This document shows, piece after piece, positions 1-8,547 of a stretch of 64,000 bases of DNA. Position numbers and translations under genes: made by a program. Under the pieces are notes generated by a model that worked only from the letters and a program-made list of their open reading frames with translations, did no database searches and was not told the DNA's origin. The first letter of the stretch is position 1; each line of letters begins with the position of its first letter. The stretch lies in contig NZ_JABBNU010000009.1 of assembly GCF_012926615.1 (NCBI RefSeq), positions 230,427-294,426 on the forward strand. The letters are read 5' to 3'. The stretch is from Marinigracilibium pacificum. GTDB lineage: Bacteria; Bacteroidota; Bacteroidia; Cytophagales; Cyclobacteriaceae.

Positions 1-839
1 TCAGCATTGTACACCGGATTATATTCGAAGATAACTTTCCCTCTTTCGTCCCATTCCTTTAGCACATATGGAATAAAATCATTGTCATAAGGGTTATCAC
101 GGTATTGCATTTGCCTTTTTCGCCTTCTGCGCTCGTAAAACTCTGTCCAGACGCCAACTTTTTCTCCATTTTCATATTCACCAACAACAGCTACGAGTCC
201 ATTTTCATGGAAATAATAATAGTAACCTTCTTTTTCACCATACTCAATGGGAATAACTTCTTTTAGTTTCTTTCTGTCAGCATCGTAATAACTAGCATAT
301 GAATTTTTAGGCCATCCACGGAAGTATTTTTCTTTGTCTTTTAGAACGTAGTAATCATACATTTTCCCATAAGTCTCCCAACGCCCATGCTTCATACCTT
401 TATAAAAGATGCCTTCCATAAGCGTATGTTCCGTATTAAACTGACGATAAGGTCCGTGAAGTAATGGCCCCAGCTCCGGGTCGTATTTATCAGGAGTAGT
501 TACTTTTATCTTGCGTTCATCATAGCTGTAATAATGAATATCCCTAACATATTTGTTAGGAGTTTCATTAACTTTCAAAAGGTAAAACTTTTCATAAACA
601 ACCTTTTGCCCAACGCCTCTTTTGGTAAACATCTTACGGGTTTTAATTCCGTAAAACTCTTTCTTCTTCTTTTTCTCCTTTAATTTAACTTCTTCATCTT
701 CCTCATCATCATTAGTTCCGATCTCTAGATTAACAGACTCAGGCACATCAGAGCTGATTACAGAATACTCAGTATCCTGACTAAAAGCCAGAAAGCTGGT
801 GGTTAAAAATAAAGCCGTTATATAAAGTTGTTTTTTCAT
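1..839 (-). CDS. Exported YwqK/MORN-variant repeat protein (C-terminus cut by window edge)
   Basis: The frame is open from an ATG at 837-839 to the window edge, giving about 279 residues without the C-terminus. It begins with a signal peptide that ends LAFS before Gln-Asp-Thr, so the mature protein probably starts with Gln. A short acidic and Lys-rich stretch follows. The rest carries MORN-variant repeats of the YwqK type, seen as GPYRQF, GIFYKGMKHGRWETYG, EGYYYYFHENG and GEYENGEKVGVWTEFY. YwqK-like proteins are often labelled antitoxin components, but in Bacteroidota such exported repeat proteins are common and mostly of unknown function. No toxin gene is visible beside it, so I do not assign a toxin-antitoxin role. 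It probably acts in the periplasm or at the outer membrane. Confidence 0.8.
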   Translation of the reverse strand, partial: MKKQLYITALFLTTSFLAFSQDTEYSVISSDVPESVNLEIGTNDDEEDEEVKLKEKKKKKEFYGIKTRKMFTKRGVGQKVVYEKFYLLKVNETPNKYVRDIHYYSYDERKIKVTTPDKYDPELGPLLHGPYRQFNTEHTLMEGIFYKGMKHGRWETYGKMYDYYVLKDKEKYFRGWPKNSYASYYDADRKKLKEVIPIEYGEKEGYYYYFHENGLVAVVGEYENGEKVGVWTEFYERRRRKRQMQYRDNPYDNDFIPYVLKEWDERGKVIFEYNPVYNA

Positions 840-890
840 TCAATTAATTAAACGAAGCTAAAAGAAAAAGATTTTACTTTAAGATAAAGT

Positions 891-924
891 AAAAAAAATA
901 GGTCTTGCCTGAATAAGCAAGACC
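891..924 (-). terminator. Intrinsic terminator of htpG
   Basis: GGTCTTGC at 901-908 pairs with GCAAGACC at 917-924 around an 8-base loop. Read on the minus strand the stem is followed by a T-rich run (complement of 891-900), 21 bases past the htpG stop. Confidence 0.85.
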
Positions 925-945
925 TTTGGTATTTAAATATTATAA

Positions 946-2844
946 TTATTTCGAAAGATAATCTACACTTCGCTGTATAAAGCTGGTTAATGACTCTCCT
1001 TCAAGCATGTTTTGAGACAATAAAGCCAAATCAAAAACCTGCTTAGCTAGTCCGACTTGCTTGTCTTCTTCACCAGCATTTAGAATTTTTTCTGCAAGAG
1101 GGTGATTTGCATTAACAGCAACCTCAAATTGATCTGGCATCGCTCCGTAAAAGTTCATTCCACCTCCGGTTTTAGCCATATCTTTCATTCTTCTCATAAA
1201 TTCAGGCATAGTAACCACCAATGGCATCTCAGCTTCATCAAGTGGCTCAACCTTAACATTATAACTTGGGTTTGATATAGCCTTTTCAACTACAGCCTTC
1301 AAACTTTCTTTTTGCTCATCTGTTAGTTTCGACTCTTTTACCTCTCCTTTATCAATAAGCTTATCTAAAGTATCTGAGTCAACTCGTTTTAATGATACGT
1401 TCTCAAGCTTTTGCTCAAGCATATTGATAAAGTGGCTATCAATAACGCCATCAAGCTTCAACACATCATACCCTTTTTTCTTAGCAGTCTGAATGTAGGC
1501 ATTCTGTTTTGCCACATCAGTTGAATAAAGGAATATCACATTTTTGTCCTTATCTGTTTGCTCAGGCTCAACTGCAGACTTGTATTCATCAAAAGTGAAT
1601 TTCTTATCATCAACATTAGTAAGTAAAGCAAAATCTTTAGCTCTTTCATAGAACTTATCTTCACTCAACATACCATACTTCACAAATACGTTGATGTCTT
1701 GCCACTTGCTTTCAAACTCAGCTCGATCATTTTTGAAGATCTCAGTAAGTTTTTCAGCTACCTTTTTGGTGATGTAGTTATTAATCTTTTTGACATTACT
1801 GTCAGACTGCAGATAACTACGTGAAACGTTTAACGGTATATCCGGAGAATCAATTACACCATGTAAAAGCATTAAGAATTCAGGGACAATATCTTTTACC
1901 TCATCAGTAATAAACACCTGTCTGCTGTAAAGCTGAATTTTATTTCTGTTTACATCGATGTCATTTTTGATCTTAGGGAAGTATAGAACACCGGTTAGAT
2001 TAAATGGATAATCTACATTCAGATGTATCCAGAATAGTGGCTCTTCTGAGAATGGATATAGAGTTCTATAAAAATTCTTGTAATCCTCATCTTTCAGCTC
2101 TGAAGGACTTACTGTCCATATTGGCTTCGTATCATTGATAATGTTATCAACTTTTACAGTAGTATATTTCGGATTTCCATCATCGTCCTTGCCATCTTCT
2201 TTTCTTTCATCTTTCTGTCCGAAACGAATTGGCACAGGCAAGAATTTACAGTACTTCTCAAGGATATGACCTATTCTTGCCTCCTCAAGAAACTCCTCAC
2301 TTTCATCATTGATATGAAGAATGATCTTAGTTCCTCTTTCTTTCTTCTCAACTTCTGTGATTTCAAACTCAGTGCTACCGTCATTTATCCATTTGGCAGG
2401 AGTTGAACCTTCTTGATATGAAAGAGACTCAATTTCTACCTTTTCAGCAACCATGAAAGAAGAATAGAAACCAAGACCAAACTTACCAATTATCTCATTC
2501 GCATCTTTGGCATCTTTAAACTTCTCAACAAATTCAGTTGCCCCTGAAAAAGCTATCTGATTAATATATTTTTTGATCTCATCAGCAGTCATACCGATAC
2601 CCCGGTCTTCAACTGTGATAGTTTTTGCACTTTTATCAACGCTTACATCGATAGTTAAGTCTCCCAACTCATCCGTCATCTCTCCCAATGAACTTAGCCT
2701 TTTTAGTTTCATTGTAGCATCAACTGCGTTTGAAACTAATTCTCGAAGGAAGATCTCATGATCAGAATACAAAAATTTCTTAATGATCGGGAAAATATTT
2801 TCCGTGTGGATTGATATTGTTCCTTTTTCGTTCACCGTACTCAT
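946..2844 (-). CDS. htpG: Molecular chaperone HtpG (Hsp90 family)
   Basis: This 632-residue protein is the bacterial Hsp90, a dimeric cytosolic ATP-dependent chaperone. The N-terminal GHKL ATPase domain shows the expected nucleotide-binding motifs: ELVSNAVDA (catalytic Glu and Asn near residues 36-40), DRGIGMT, and the lid/glycine motif GKFGLGFYSSFM. The middle domain carries the conserved segment NVSRSYLQ, with the Arg that contacts ATP. The C-terminal dimerisation region ends near the LAEKILN segment. Length agrees with the family (about 620-635). The ATG at 2842-2844 fits the usual short N-terminus before the first helix. It is a single-gene unit with its own terminator, and no heat-shock operator was recognised upstream. 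Confidence 0.97.
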   Translation of the reverse strand: MSTVNEKGTISIHTENIFPIIKKFLYSDHEIFLRELVSNAVDATMKLKRLSSLGEMTDELGDLTIDVSVDKSAKTITVEDRGIGMTADEIKKYINQIAFSGATEFVEKFKDAKDANEIIGKFGLGFYSSFMVAEKVEIESLSYQEGSTPAKWINDGSTEFEITEVEKKERGTKIILHINDESEEFLEEARIGHILEKYCKFLPVPIRFGQKDERKEDGKDDDGNPKYTTVKVDNIINDTKPIWTVSPSELKDEDYKNFYRTLYPFSEEPLFWIHLNVDYPFNLTGVLYFPKIKNDIDVNRNKIQLYSRQVFITDEVKDIVPEFLMLLHGVIDSPDIPLNVSRSYLQSDSNVKKINNYITKKVAEKLTEIFKNDRAEFESKWQDINVFVKYGMLSEDKFYERAKDFALLTNVDDKKFTFDEYKSAVEPEQTDKDKNVIFLYSTDVAKQNAYIQTAKKKGYDVLKLDGVIDSHFINMLEQKLENVSLKRVDSDTLDKLIDKGEVKESKLTDEQKESLKAVVEKAISNPSYNVKVEPLDEAEMPLVVTMPEFMRRMKDMAKTGGGMNFYGAMPDQFEVAVNANHPLAEKILNAGEEDKQVGLAKQVFDLALLSQNMLEGESLTSFIQRSVDYLSK

Positions 2845-2971
2845 ATCGATTAATATTTATTTTTTTATTGGAGGCTAATCAAAATATGTACCGTTTAAAA
2901 ATTTTGCGCTAAGAACTGACAACATGACACTTGGAGATAATTTTGACAGTCTGACTATTGACAAATGGGCA

Positions 2972-3001
2972 TAAAAAAAGCCATCCTGTTTAGAATGGCT
3001 T
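2972..3001 (-). terminator. Intrinsic terminator of the DUF4293 gene
   Basis: AAGCCAT (2978-2984) pairs with ATGGCTT (2995-3001) around a 10-base loop. On the minus strand it is followed by a run of T. It lies 20 bases past the gene's stop codon. Confidence 0.85.
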
Positions 3002-3021
3002 AATATCTTATAGTTTAAAAA

Positions 3022-3525
3022 CTACCTTATTCTGTCTACAGATTTAATTAGTTTCTCATCTTTTCTGATAAATATATTTGCCAAAATATTGCAAATAACT
3101 GCTCCAGCAGGAAGAATCAGACTAAAAACATAATATGTACCCGGGTATTCCGGATTAAAATAATTCTTTGCATCAGTCACCAATAATAATGGAACGATAA
3201 GCGAAGCTAGAATCAACAAGGAATTAAATGCATTAAGCTTTAACTGTGTCAGCCTTTTCTTAAAACTAAACAATGACATTAAAGCTACGGCGGCAGACAA
3301 ACCGGCAATACCTGCGACATACATGATGTTCTTCTGTTCCTTAACTTCTGTAAATACTATGCCGTTTGCTTCAGGGTCAATATCACCGTACTTCATCTCA
3401 AAAGTACTCATTACAACTGCCTGATTGTTTTCTTTATCAACCTTTTCCCAGATTGGCATGACAGCGTATGCGCCCATAAAAACTGCAACAAGCAGTAGAA
3501 ATATCGTCTGAATTCTTTGTATCAT
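3022..3525 (-). CDS. DUF4293 family integral membrane protein
   Basis: The protein has 167 residues and begins MIQRIQTIFLLL, the characteristic start of the Bacteroidota family DUF4293. Four membrane segments are visible: residues about 5-25, 70-90, 100-120 and 125-150. A soluble loop of about 40 residues lies after the first helix and a basic tail ends the protein. Its function is unknown. A longer frame to 3555 exists, but that start is a TTG upstream of a good -7 box, so the ATG at 3523-3525 is preferred. It is divergent from truA. Confidence 0.85.
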   Translation of the reverse strand: MIQRIQTIFLLLVAVFMGAYAVMPIWEKVDKENNQAVVMSTFEMKYGDIDPEANGIVFTEVKEQKNIMYVAGIAGLSAAVALMSLFSFKKRLTQLKLNAFNSLLILASLIVPLLLVTDAKNYFNPEYPGTYYVFSLILPAGAVICNILANIFIRKDEKLIKSVDRIR

Positions 3526-3552
3526 AACTTGAATTATTATTGTTAGACCCTG

Positions 3553-3560
3553 CAAAAGTA
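3553..3560 (-). promoter_or_regulatory. Probable -7 box for the DUF4293 gene
   Basis: CAAAAGTA on the plus strand reads TACTTTTG on the minus strand, matching TAnnTTTG. It lies 27 bases upstream of the ATG. No clear TTG is present at -33. Confidence 0.45.
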
Positions 3561-3612
3561 GTTAATTATTTAATTTGGGCTAATATTTTAAACAAATTAG
3601 GTTAGGACCAAT

Positions 3613-3620
3613 TAATTTTG
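3613..3620 (+). promoter_or_regulatory. Probable -7 box for truA
   Basis: TAATTTTG matches TAnnTTTG and ends 6 bases before the truA ATG at 3627, so the transcript would have almost no leader. No -33 TTG is evident at the usual distance. Confidence 0.4.
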
Positions 3621-3626
3621 TCGTCC

Positions 3627-4412
3627 ATGGAGCTAAAACGATATCTATTCTGTACAGCATTTAAAGGCACCCGATATCAGGGGTGGCAAACACAGCCAAA
3701 CAAGCTGTCTGTACAAGATGCTATCGAAAAGGTTATTCGCACCTTGTTTTCAGATTCTGAACTCTCTCTAATGGGTAGTGGAAGAACTGACACAGGTGTT
3801 CATGCAACAAATCAGTATTTTCATATCGATCTTCCTGAAAGATTTGATTGTGAAACGCTTATTTTTAAAATGAACCTGATGCTCCCCGGTGATATAGTAA
3901 TTAAAAGCTGTCAGATTGTTAATGAGGATTTTCACGCAAGGTTTTCGGCGACTTCCAGAAGCTATATTTATTACATTAACAAATCCAAAAACCCTTTTCT
4001 TGAAAATGAGGTTTATGTATTTGGAAAAAAACTAGATCTCGACAAAATAAATGAAGCCTGCCAATTCCTTTTAGGAGAGCAAGACTTCAAAAGTTTTTGC
4101 AAAAGCAGAACTAATAATCATCATTTTAGATGTAACATAACAAAAGCATATTGGGTAGAAGAGAACAATGGTTATCAATTTCACGTTAGTGCCAACAGGT
4201 TCCTTAAAGGAATGGTTAGAGCATTGACAGGAACATTGATCAATGTAGGGTTAGGAGACCTGGAACCTGAAGCTTTACCAGAGATTATAAAAAAACGTGA
4301 TAGAAAAGCTGCAGGCAGATCAGCCCCGGCAGATGGTTTATATCTCACAGATGTTGAATATCCGGGTTGGAATATAAAAAAGATCAATCTTGAACAAGGA
4401 ACAGGAAAATAG
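3627..4412 (+). CDS. truA: tRNA pseudouridine(38-40) synthase TruA
   Basis: The 261-residue enzyme isomerises uridines 38-40 in the tRNA anticodon arm. The catalytic Asp lies in GSGRTDTGVHA (about residue 55), with supporting family motifs GTRYQGWQ near the N-terminus and NRFLKGMVRALTGTL near residue 195. Length fits the family (about 245-270). The frame extends to a TTG at 3618, but the ATG at 3627 sits just downstream of a -7 box and gives the normal N-terminus. The ABC exporter gene starts inside the last 23 bases, so the two are probably cotranscribed and translationally coupled. Confidence 0.95.
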   Translation: MELKRYLFCTAFKGTRYQGWQTQPNKLSVQDAIEKVIRTLFSDSELSLMGSGRTDTGVHATNQYFHIDLPERFDCETLIFKMNLMLPGDIVIKSCQIVNEDFHARFSATSRSYIYYINKSKNPFLENEVYVFGKKLDLDKINEACQFLLGEQDFKSFCKSRTNNHHFRCNITKAYWVEENNGYQFHVSANRFLKGMVRALTGTLINVGLGDLEPEALPEIIKKRDRKAAGRSAPADGLYLTDVEYPGWNIKKINLEQGTGK

Positions 4413-6150
4413 AAAAATTTATGACTATGCAGTCTTAAAAAGGCTGTTATCTTTTGCAAAGCCATATAAAGGAAAGTTTGTATTATTGATCATACTCACC
4501 TTACTGGTTTCTGTATCAGGGCCGATAAGACCAGCGATAATCGGGTGGACAATCGATAATCCGATAGCAGAAGGAAACTATGAGCTGTTGGTACGGATGA
4601 TCCTGATTCTACTTGGATTATTGGTATTTCAATTTATAGCTCAATATTTCCACACCTACCTTTCAGGTTGGCTGGGGCAATATATAATTAAGGATATCAG
4701 GATACAGCTATATCGACACCTTCTGAAGTTAAAACTCAAATTCTTTGACAGAACACCAATAGGTAGACTGGTAACAAGAAATGTATCAGATATCGAAACG
4801 CTGGCAGATGTATTTAGTCAGGGTGTTGCAGCAATCATCAGTGACTTGCTTCAGATTCTGATTATTCTCGGCATGATGTTCTGGACTGACTGGAAACTGA
4901 CTTTAGTAACTTTATCCACTTTCCCGTTATTGATTATTTCAACCTATATCTTTAAGGAAAAGGTAAAATCATCGTTTAATGCTGTTAGAAATGCGGTTTC
5001 TAATCTGAATAGCTTTGTACAGGAACATATTACCGGTATGAACATCGTTCAGATTTTTAGTGCTGAACGAAAAGAGTATGAAAAATTTAAATTGATAAAT
5101 AACGAACATCTACAGGCTAATCTAAAAAGTGTCCTGTACTATAGTATTTATTTCCCGGTGGCAGAATTTATCCAGGCAACAGGTATTGCTTTGATTATCT
5201 GGTATGGAGGTAGGGGAGTGATATTCGAACAATTTCAGCCCGGGGTATTAATCTCCTTTATATTGTATGTTGGTATGTTCTTCAGGCCAGTTCGCCTAAT
5301 TGCAGATAGATTCAACACGCTTCAAATGGGAGTGGTGTCTACCGAGCGAATAATGAAGCTTTTGGATAGTGATGATTTCATATCTGATGAAGGCGATTAT
5401 TCTCCGGAATCAATAAATGGAGATGTAGAGTTCAAAAATGTATGGTTCGCATACAATGAAGGAGAAGATGTTCTTAAAAACATCAATTTCAGTGTTTCAA
5501 AAGGAGAGACTTGTGCTCTTGTAGGTGCTACCGGAGCAGGAAAGTCATCGATTATAAACCTTCTCAATAGGTTTTATGATATTAATGATGGAGAGATTCT
5601 GGTTGATGGCAAAGATGTAAAAGATTATGACCTTGCTGCTTTGAGAGAACATATCGGAGTGGTAATGCAAGACGTTTTTCTGTTTTCAGGATCAATTCGT
5701 GAAAACATCAGGCTAGGGAATAATGACATTACCGATGAACAGATTGAAGAAGCTGCCAGACTTGTTGGTGCTGACAAATTTATCGAGCGACTTCCAGGAG
5801 GCTATGACTATAATGTAATGGAACGAGGGGCAACATTATCTGTTGGACAGCGTCAGCTTATATCATTTGTAAGAGTGATGGTTTACGACCCTAAAATCAT
5901 AGTTCTTGATGAAGCAACGAGTAGTGTCGATACCGAAACTGAAGAACTAATTCAGGAAGCGATCGAGAAAATGATGACAGGCAGAACAAGCATTGTTATT
6001 GCACACAGGTTATCCACTATTAAACACGCTGATAAAATAATCGTTCTGGACAAAGGAGAAATTAAAGAGATAGGAAACCATGAAGAACTTTTAAGTAAAA
6101 ATGGTTTTTATACACAGCTTCATAAAATGCAATACAAAGAGGTCGTCTGA
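4390..6150 (+). CDS. ABC transporter, fused membrane and ATPase domains (MsbA/MdlB-like)
   Basis: This is a 586-residue half-transporter exporter. The six-helix type-1 exporter membrane domain spans residues about 25-310 and contains the coupling-loop segment FFDRTPIGRLVTR. The nucleotide-binding domain follows: Walker A GATGAGKSS (about 380-388), Q-loop VMQDVFLFSG, signature LSVGQRQ (Val in place of the usual second Gly), Walker B IIVLDEA, and H-loop IAHRLST. It must dimerise to act. The substrate cannot be read from sequence; lipid, peptide or drug export are all possible. The start is a TTG at 4390 inside the end of truA, because no ATG precedes the first membrane helix. Confidence 0.9.
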   Translation: MNKEQENRKIYDYAVLKRLLSFAKPYKGKFVLLIILTLLVSVSGPIRPAIIGWTIDNPIAEGNYELLVRMILILLGLLVFQFIAQYFHTYLSGWLGQYIIKDIRIQLYRHLLKLKLKFFDRTPIGRLVTRNVSDIETLADVFSQGVAAIISDLLQILIILGMMFWTDWKLTLVTLSTFPLLIISTYIFKEKVKSSFNAVRNAVSNLNSFVQEHITGMNIVQIFSAERKEYEKFKLINNEHLQANLKSVLYYSIYFPVAEFIQATGIALIIWYGGRGVIFEQFQPGVLISFILYVGMFFRPVRLIADRFNTLQMGVVSTERIMKLLDSDDFISDEGDYSPESINGDVEFKNVWFAYNEGEDVLKNINFSVSKGETCALVGATGAGKSSIINLLNRFYDINDGEILVDGKDVKDYDLAALREHIGVVMQDVFLFSGSIRENIRLGNNDITDEQIEEAARLVGADKFIERLPGGYDYNVMERGATLSVGQRQLISFVRVMVYDPKIIVLDEATSSVDTETEELIQEAIEKMMTGRTSIVIAHRLSTIKHADKIIVLDKGEIKEIGNHEELLSKNGFYTQLHKMQYKEVV

Positions 6151-6157
6151 CCTCTTT
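6136..6157 (+). terminator. Terminator-like hairpin overlapping the ABC exporter stop
   Basis: AAAGAGGTC (6136-6144) pairs perfectly with GACCTCTTT (6149-6157) around GTCT. The stop codon TGA lies at the loop/right-arm junction. Only a short T run follows, so efficiency may be modest. Confidence 0.7.
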
Positions 6158-6239
6158 ATTGGTAGTATCTAAAAAACTGTGTAAGTGAGGTTGAGTATAA
6201 ATTACTCAAAGCTTTTTTCACCATTTTGATATTACATAT

Positions 6240-6575
6240 TTAAATAAGTCCTTTTTCCTCTAACTCTAATTTCATCTTATTGTAGGCATCTAGTTTTGCT
6301 TTTAATATCAAATCTGCAGATTCGTTCTTAAAAACTTTATTAGGAATAGTAACATTATCAGTTTCGACAACCTCAAACTCAACTTTATCTCCAACAGATA
6401 GAGTTAAAGTATCCCATATGAACTCTTCATCTGCATCACTTTCTAAGCCAGACATTCTCAACTCTACTAAATCCCTTCCCTTTGAATTAATTCTATTAAC
6501 AATTAAAGAAGATATACCATTGTTTACTCCAATGACGTACTATTTTTCCTTTAGTTTAATATTAAACCCAATCAT
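6240..6575 (-). pseudogene. Small protein paralogous to the neighbour, interrupted by an amber codon
   Basis: From the ATG at 6573-6575 the frame reads 11 codons (starting MIGFNIKL), meets TAG at 6540-6542, and then continues in the same frame to a stop at 6240, giving 111 residues in all. The part after the stop contains NNGISSLIVNRI and ends LELEEKGLI. It aligns along its whole length with the 113-residue product of 6725-7066 (KNGVVSFTVDYI, ending QKELMEKGLI). The simplest reading is a recent nonsense mutation. A shorter product from an internal ATG at 6459-6461 (73 residues) would lack the N-terminal third. Readthrough or a sequencing error is also possible. The family was not recognised. 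Confidence 0.7.
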
Positions 6576-6724
6576 AAATAATTAATCAAATAAACAAATA
6601 AGATAACTCCAAAGGCTGGATAATTAATGTAATATAAAATGTTGAGCAAAAAAATGACTTGGAAATTATTGGTATAAATACCTACTGTCACCTAATCATT
6701 CTTACAAATGAAGATTATTATTAT

Positions 6725-7066
6725 TCAAATTAATCCTTTCTCCATTAATTCCTTTTGTAATGCATGATAGCTTTTTATTTTACTTTGTAAAATCATATCA
6801 TCTACACCTTCTTCATTACTAACGCTTATCGGTTGACTTAAATCTTTAGGCTCAACATCTTTTATACTTAATTTTATTTGATCATTTAAATAAAGATTAT
6901 CCTTAAACCATACTACATGTGATTTACCTTCCTTATCATATGATCCAAGTCGTATATTTATCTCTTGCTCATTTAAAATATAATCAACTGTAAATGAAAC
7001 CACTCCATTTTTCACTGATGCGGTAGCTTTATACTCATCATTAATAAACAATTCAAATGCATTCAT
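6725..7066 (-). CDS. Unrecognised small soluble protein, intact paralogue of the adjacent pseudogene
   Basis: The product is 113 residues with no signal peptide or membrane helix. The first 75 residues look like alternating beta strands (for example SVKNGVVSFTVDYIL and INIRLGSYD). The last 25 form a probable charged helix ending KSYHALQKELMEKGLI. The C-terminal helix and the NGV/I-S-x-x-V core are shared with the broken copy at 6240-6575, so the pair arose by tandem duplication. The function is unknown. The gene lies 210 bases beyond the lipoprotein of the LytTR operon on the same strand, which makes a shared role possible but unproven. Confidence 0.6.
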   Translation of the reverse strand: MNAFELFINDEYKATASVKNGVVSFTVDYILNEQEINIRLGSYDKEGKSHVVWFKDNLYLNDQIKLSIKDVEPKDLSQPISVSNEEGVDDMILQSKIKSYHALQKELMEKGLI

Positions 7067-7276
7067 AAGGTTATTTCCATTTATACTACTTTCCTAAAAA
7101 CTCAGAACATTTGGAGATTAACTTAAGCATAATTTCAGACTTTTAATGAACAGCAAGGATAGTATCCCGGTCATATAAACATATAAATAAGCATATCTCA
7201 CTTTATTTGGCTGATAGATAAAGGGTATAAAATACGAGTTCAATTTTTCCAAACTCTATTACTCAACTTGCTAGAA
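7067..7276. other. Intergenic stretch with no feature recognised
   Basis: These 210 AT-rich bases separate the lipoprotein gene from the small paralogue pair. I see no convincing hairpin, -7 box or open frame in them. Confidence 0.5.
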
Positions 7277-7765
7277 TTACTTTTTTATAACGATCTCAGC
7301 CTTATTAATCTTTAGGGTAGGATTCTCTGAAGTGATGAGTAAGCCTTTAAAAGTATAATTACCACTTTCTTTAACCACCAAACTTTTATTTTTACCTATA
7401 AAACTCCACTTTGTATCTTCATTTATTGATGTTTTAACCTCACCAATAGTAATTTTCTTATCAAAAGGATTTACTTCCAACACACTTAGCTCCTGACCAT
7501 CTTTCAACATTTGAATTTTAAATCTCAACTGAACATCTCCGGTATATTCTATATCCAGATCTGACCAAAAAGCTATTTCTTCACCCTCCACAAACTGGAA
7601 AGATTTTTCTTTGGTAAACAAAACATTTTCATTGCTTACCTTATTTATTTTCAACCTGCCTATTTCTTTTCCTGTCAAGGCTTCGCAAGCTGTAAATAGA
7701 ATAGAAAATAATATCAATAATATGGCTCCTTTTACTTTTACCATTCCAATTTTTGATTTTGACAT
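7277..7765 (-). CDS. Small lipoprotein encoded with a LytTR two-component system
   Basis: The 162-residue product has a lipoprotein signal peptide with lipobox LFTAC (Cys about residue 27). About 135 mostly beta-forming residues follow, with no family I recognise. Its ATG overlaps the TAA of the response regulator (TAATG), so the genes are translationally coupled. It may sense or report an envelope condition to the kinase, which is inference from the operon only. A second in-frame ATG at codon 8 (7742-7744) gives a more compact signal peptide and is a reasonable alternative start. Confidence 0.75.
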   Translation of the reverse strand: MSKSKIGMVKVKGAILLILFSILFTACEALTGKEIGRLKINKVSNENVLFTKEKSFQFVEGEEIAFWSDLDIEYTGDVQLRFKIQMLKDGQELSVLEVNPFDKKITIGEVKTSINEDTKWSFIGKNKSLVVKESGNYTFKGLLITSENPTLKINKAEIVIKK

Positions 7766-8547
7766 TAGGCTTCAACCCAGCTATAAAACTCGGAAGTTTT
7801 ACTTTGACTGGTCTTTAAAAATTCTTTTGCCCCATAAAGCTTGATTGCAATTATATTCTTGGTAAACCGCTGAATTGATTCTATATATGACTTTGACACA
7901 ATTTCACTTCTGTTTATCTGAAAAAACTGTTCAGGATCAAGACTTTCATATAACTCTGCCAATGTCGAATAAGTAGAAATCACTTTTCTAGAATCTTTTG
8001 AATGAATAAATATGACACCATTATCTACCTCAAAATATTTTATATCAGAAACATTAATAAAGCCTAAATCATTTCCCGACCTGAAAGAAAACCTGGTTTT
8101 AAAACTTTCCTTGGCGTTTACACTCCCGCCGGCTAATAAATCCTTTAACTCGGCTAGCAAAGGTGATTTTGTCTGATTATCAGATATTAGCTTCCGGTAT
8201 TTATTCCATGCTTTTTCAAATCTTGAATAATCGAATGGTTTAAGCAGGTACTCAATTCCTGAAGTTTCGAATGCATTCATCCAAAACTGGTTATAGGCAG
8301 TAGTGAAAATAATTGGTATTTCGACATCATAATTTTTAAGGACTTCAAATACATTCCCATCCCGCAATTCAATATCTGAAAAGATTAAATCAACCTTGGT
8401 CTCTTCAGAAAAGAAAGATTCAACCTCATCTAAAGTAGTTAATTCATTTACTATCGAAATTCCTTGATCCAGTGTCTCTATAAACCTCCTGAGTTTATTT
8501 CTTGCAGCTGACTCATCTTCAATTATTATAACTTTGACCATACTCAT
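7765..8547 (-). CDS. LytTR-family response regulator
   Basis: The 260-residue protein has an N-terminal receiver domain (residues about 3-120) with the acidic pocket EDE at 10-12 and the phospho-acceptor Asp58 in IFSDIEL. The switch Thr lies in FTTAYNQFW and the conserved Lys in LLKPFDY. The C-terminal half (about 155-255) is a LytTR DNA-binding domain, with FEVDNGVIFIHSKD and QINRSEIVSKSYIESI. It is cotranscribed with the upstream kinase (ATGA overlap) and the downstream lipoprotein. The family binds direct repeats upstream of its targets; none could be assigned here. Confidence 0.92.
   Translation of the reverse strand: MSMVKVIIIEDESAARNKLRRFIETLDQGISIVNELTTLDEVESFFSEETKVDLIFSDIELRDGNVFEVLKNYDVEIPIIFTTAYNQFWMNAFETSGIEYLLKPFDYSRFEKAWNKYRKLISDNQTKSPLLAELKDLLAGGSVNAKESFKTRFSFRSGNDLGFINVSDIKYFEVDNGVIFIHSKDSRKVISTYSTLAELYESLDPEQFFQINRSEIVSKSYIESIQRFTKNIIAIKLYGAKEFLKTSQSKTSEFYSWVEA

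Noticed and set aside
1..839. Toxin-antitoxin locus suggested by the YwqK label
   Set aside because: No toxin gene is adjacent, and the protein has a signal peptide, so it acts outside the cytoplasm.
4181..4465. 94-codon minus-strand frame over the truA/ABC junction
   Set aside because: It lies entirely opposite two well-supported genes and shows no family feature.
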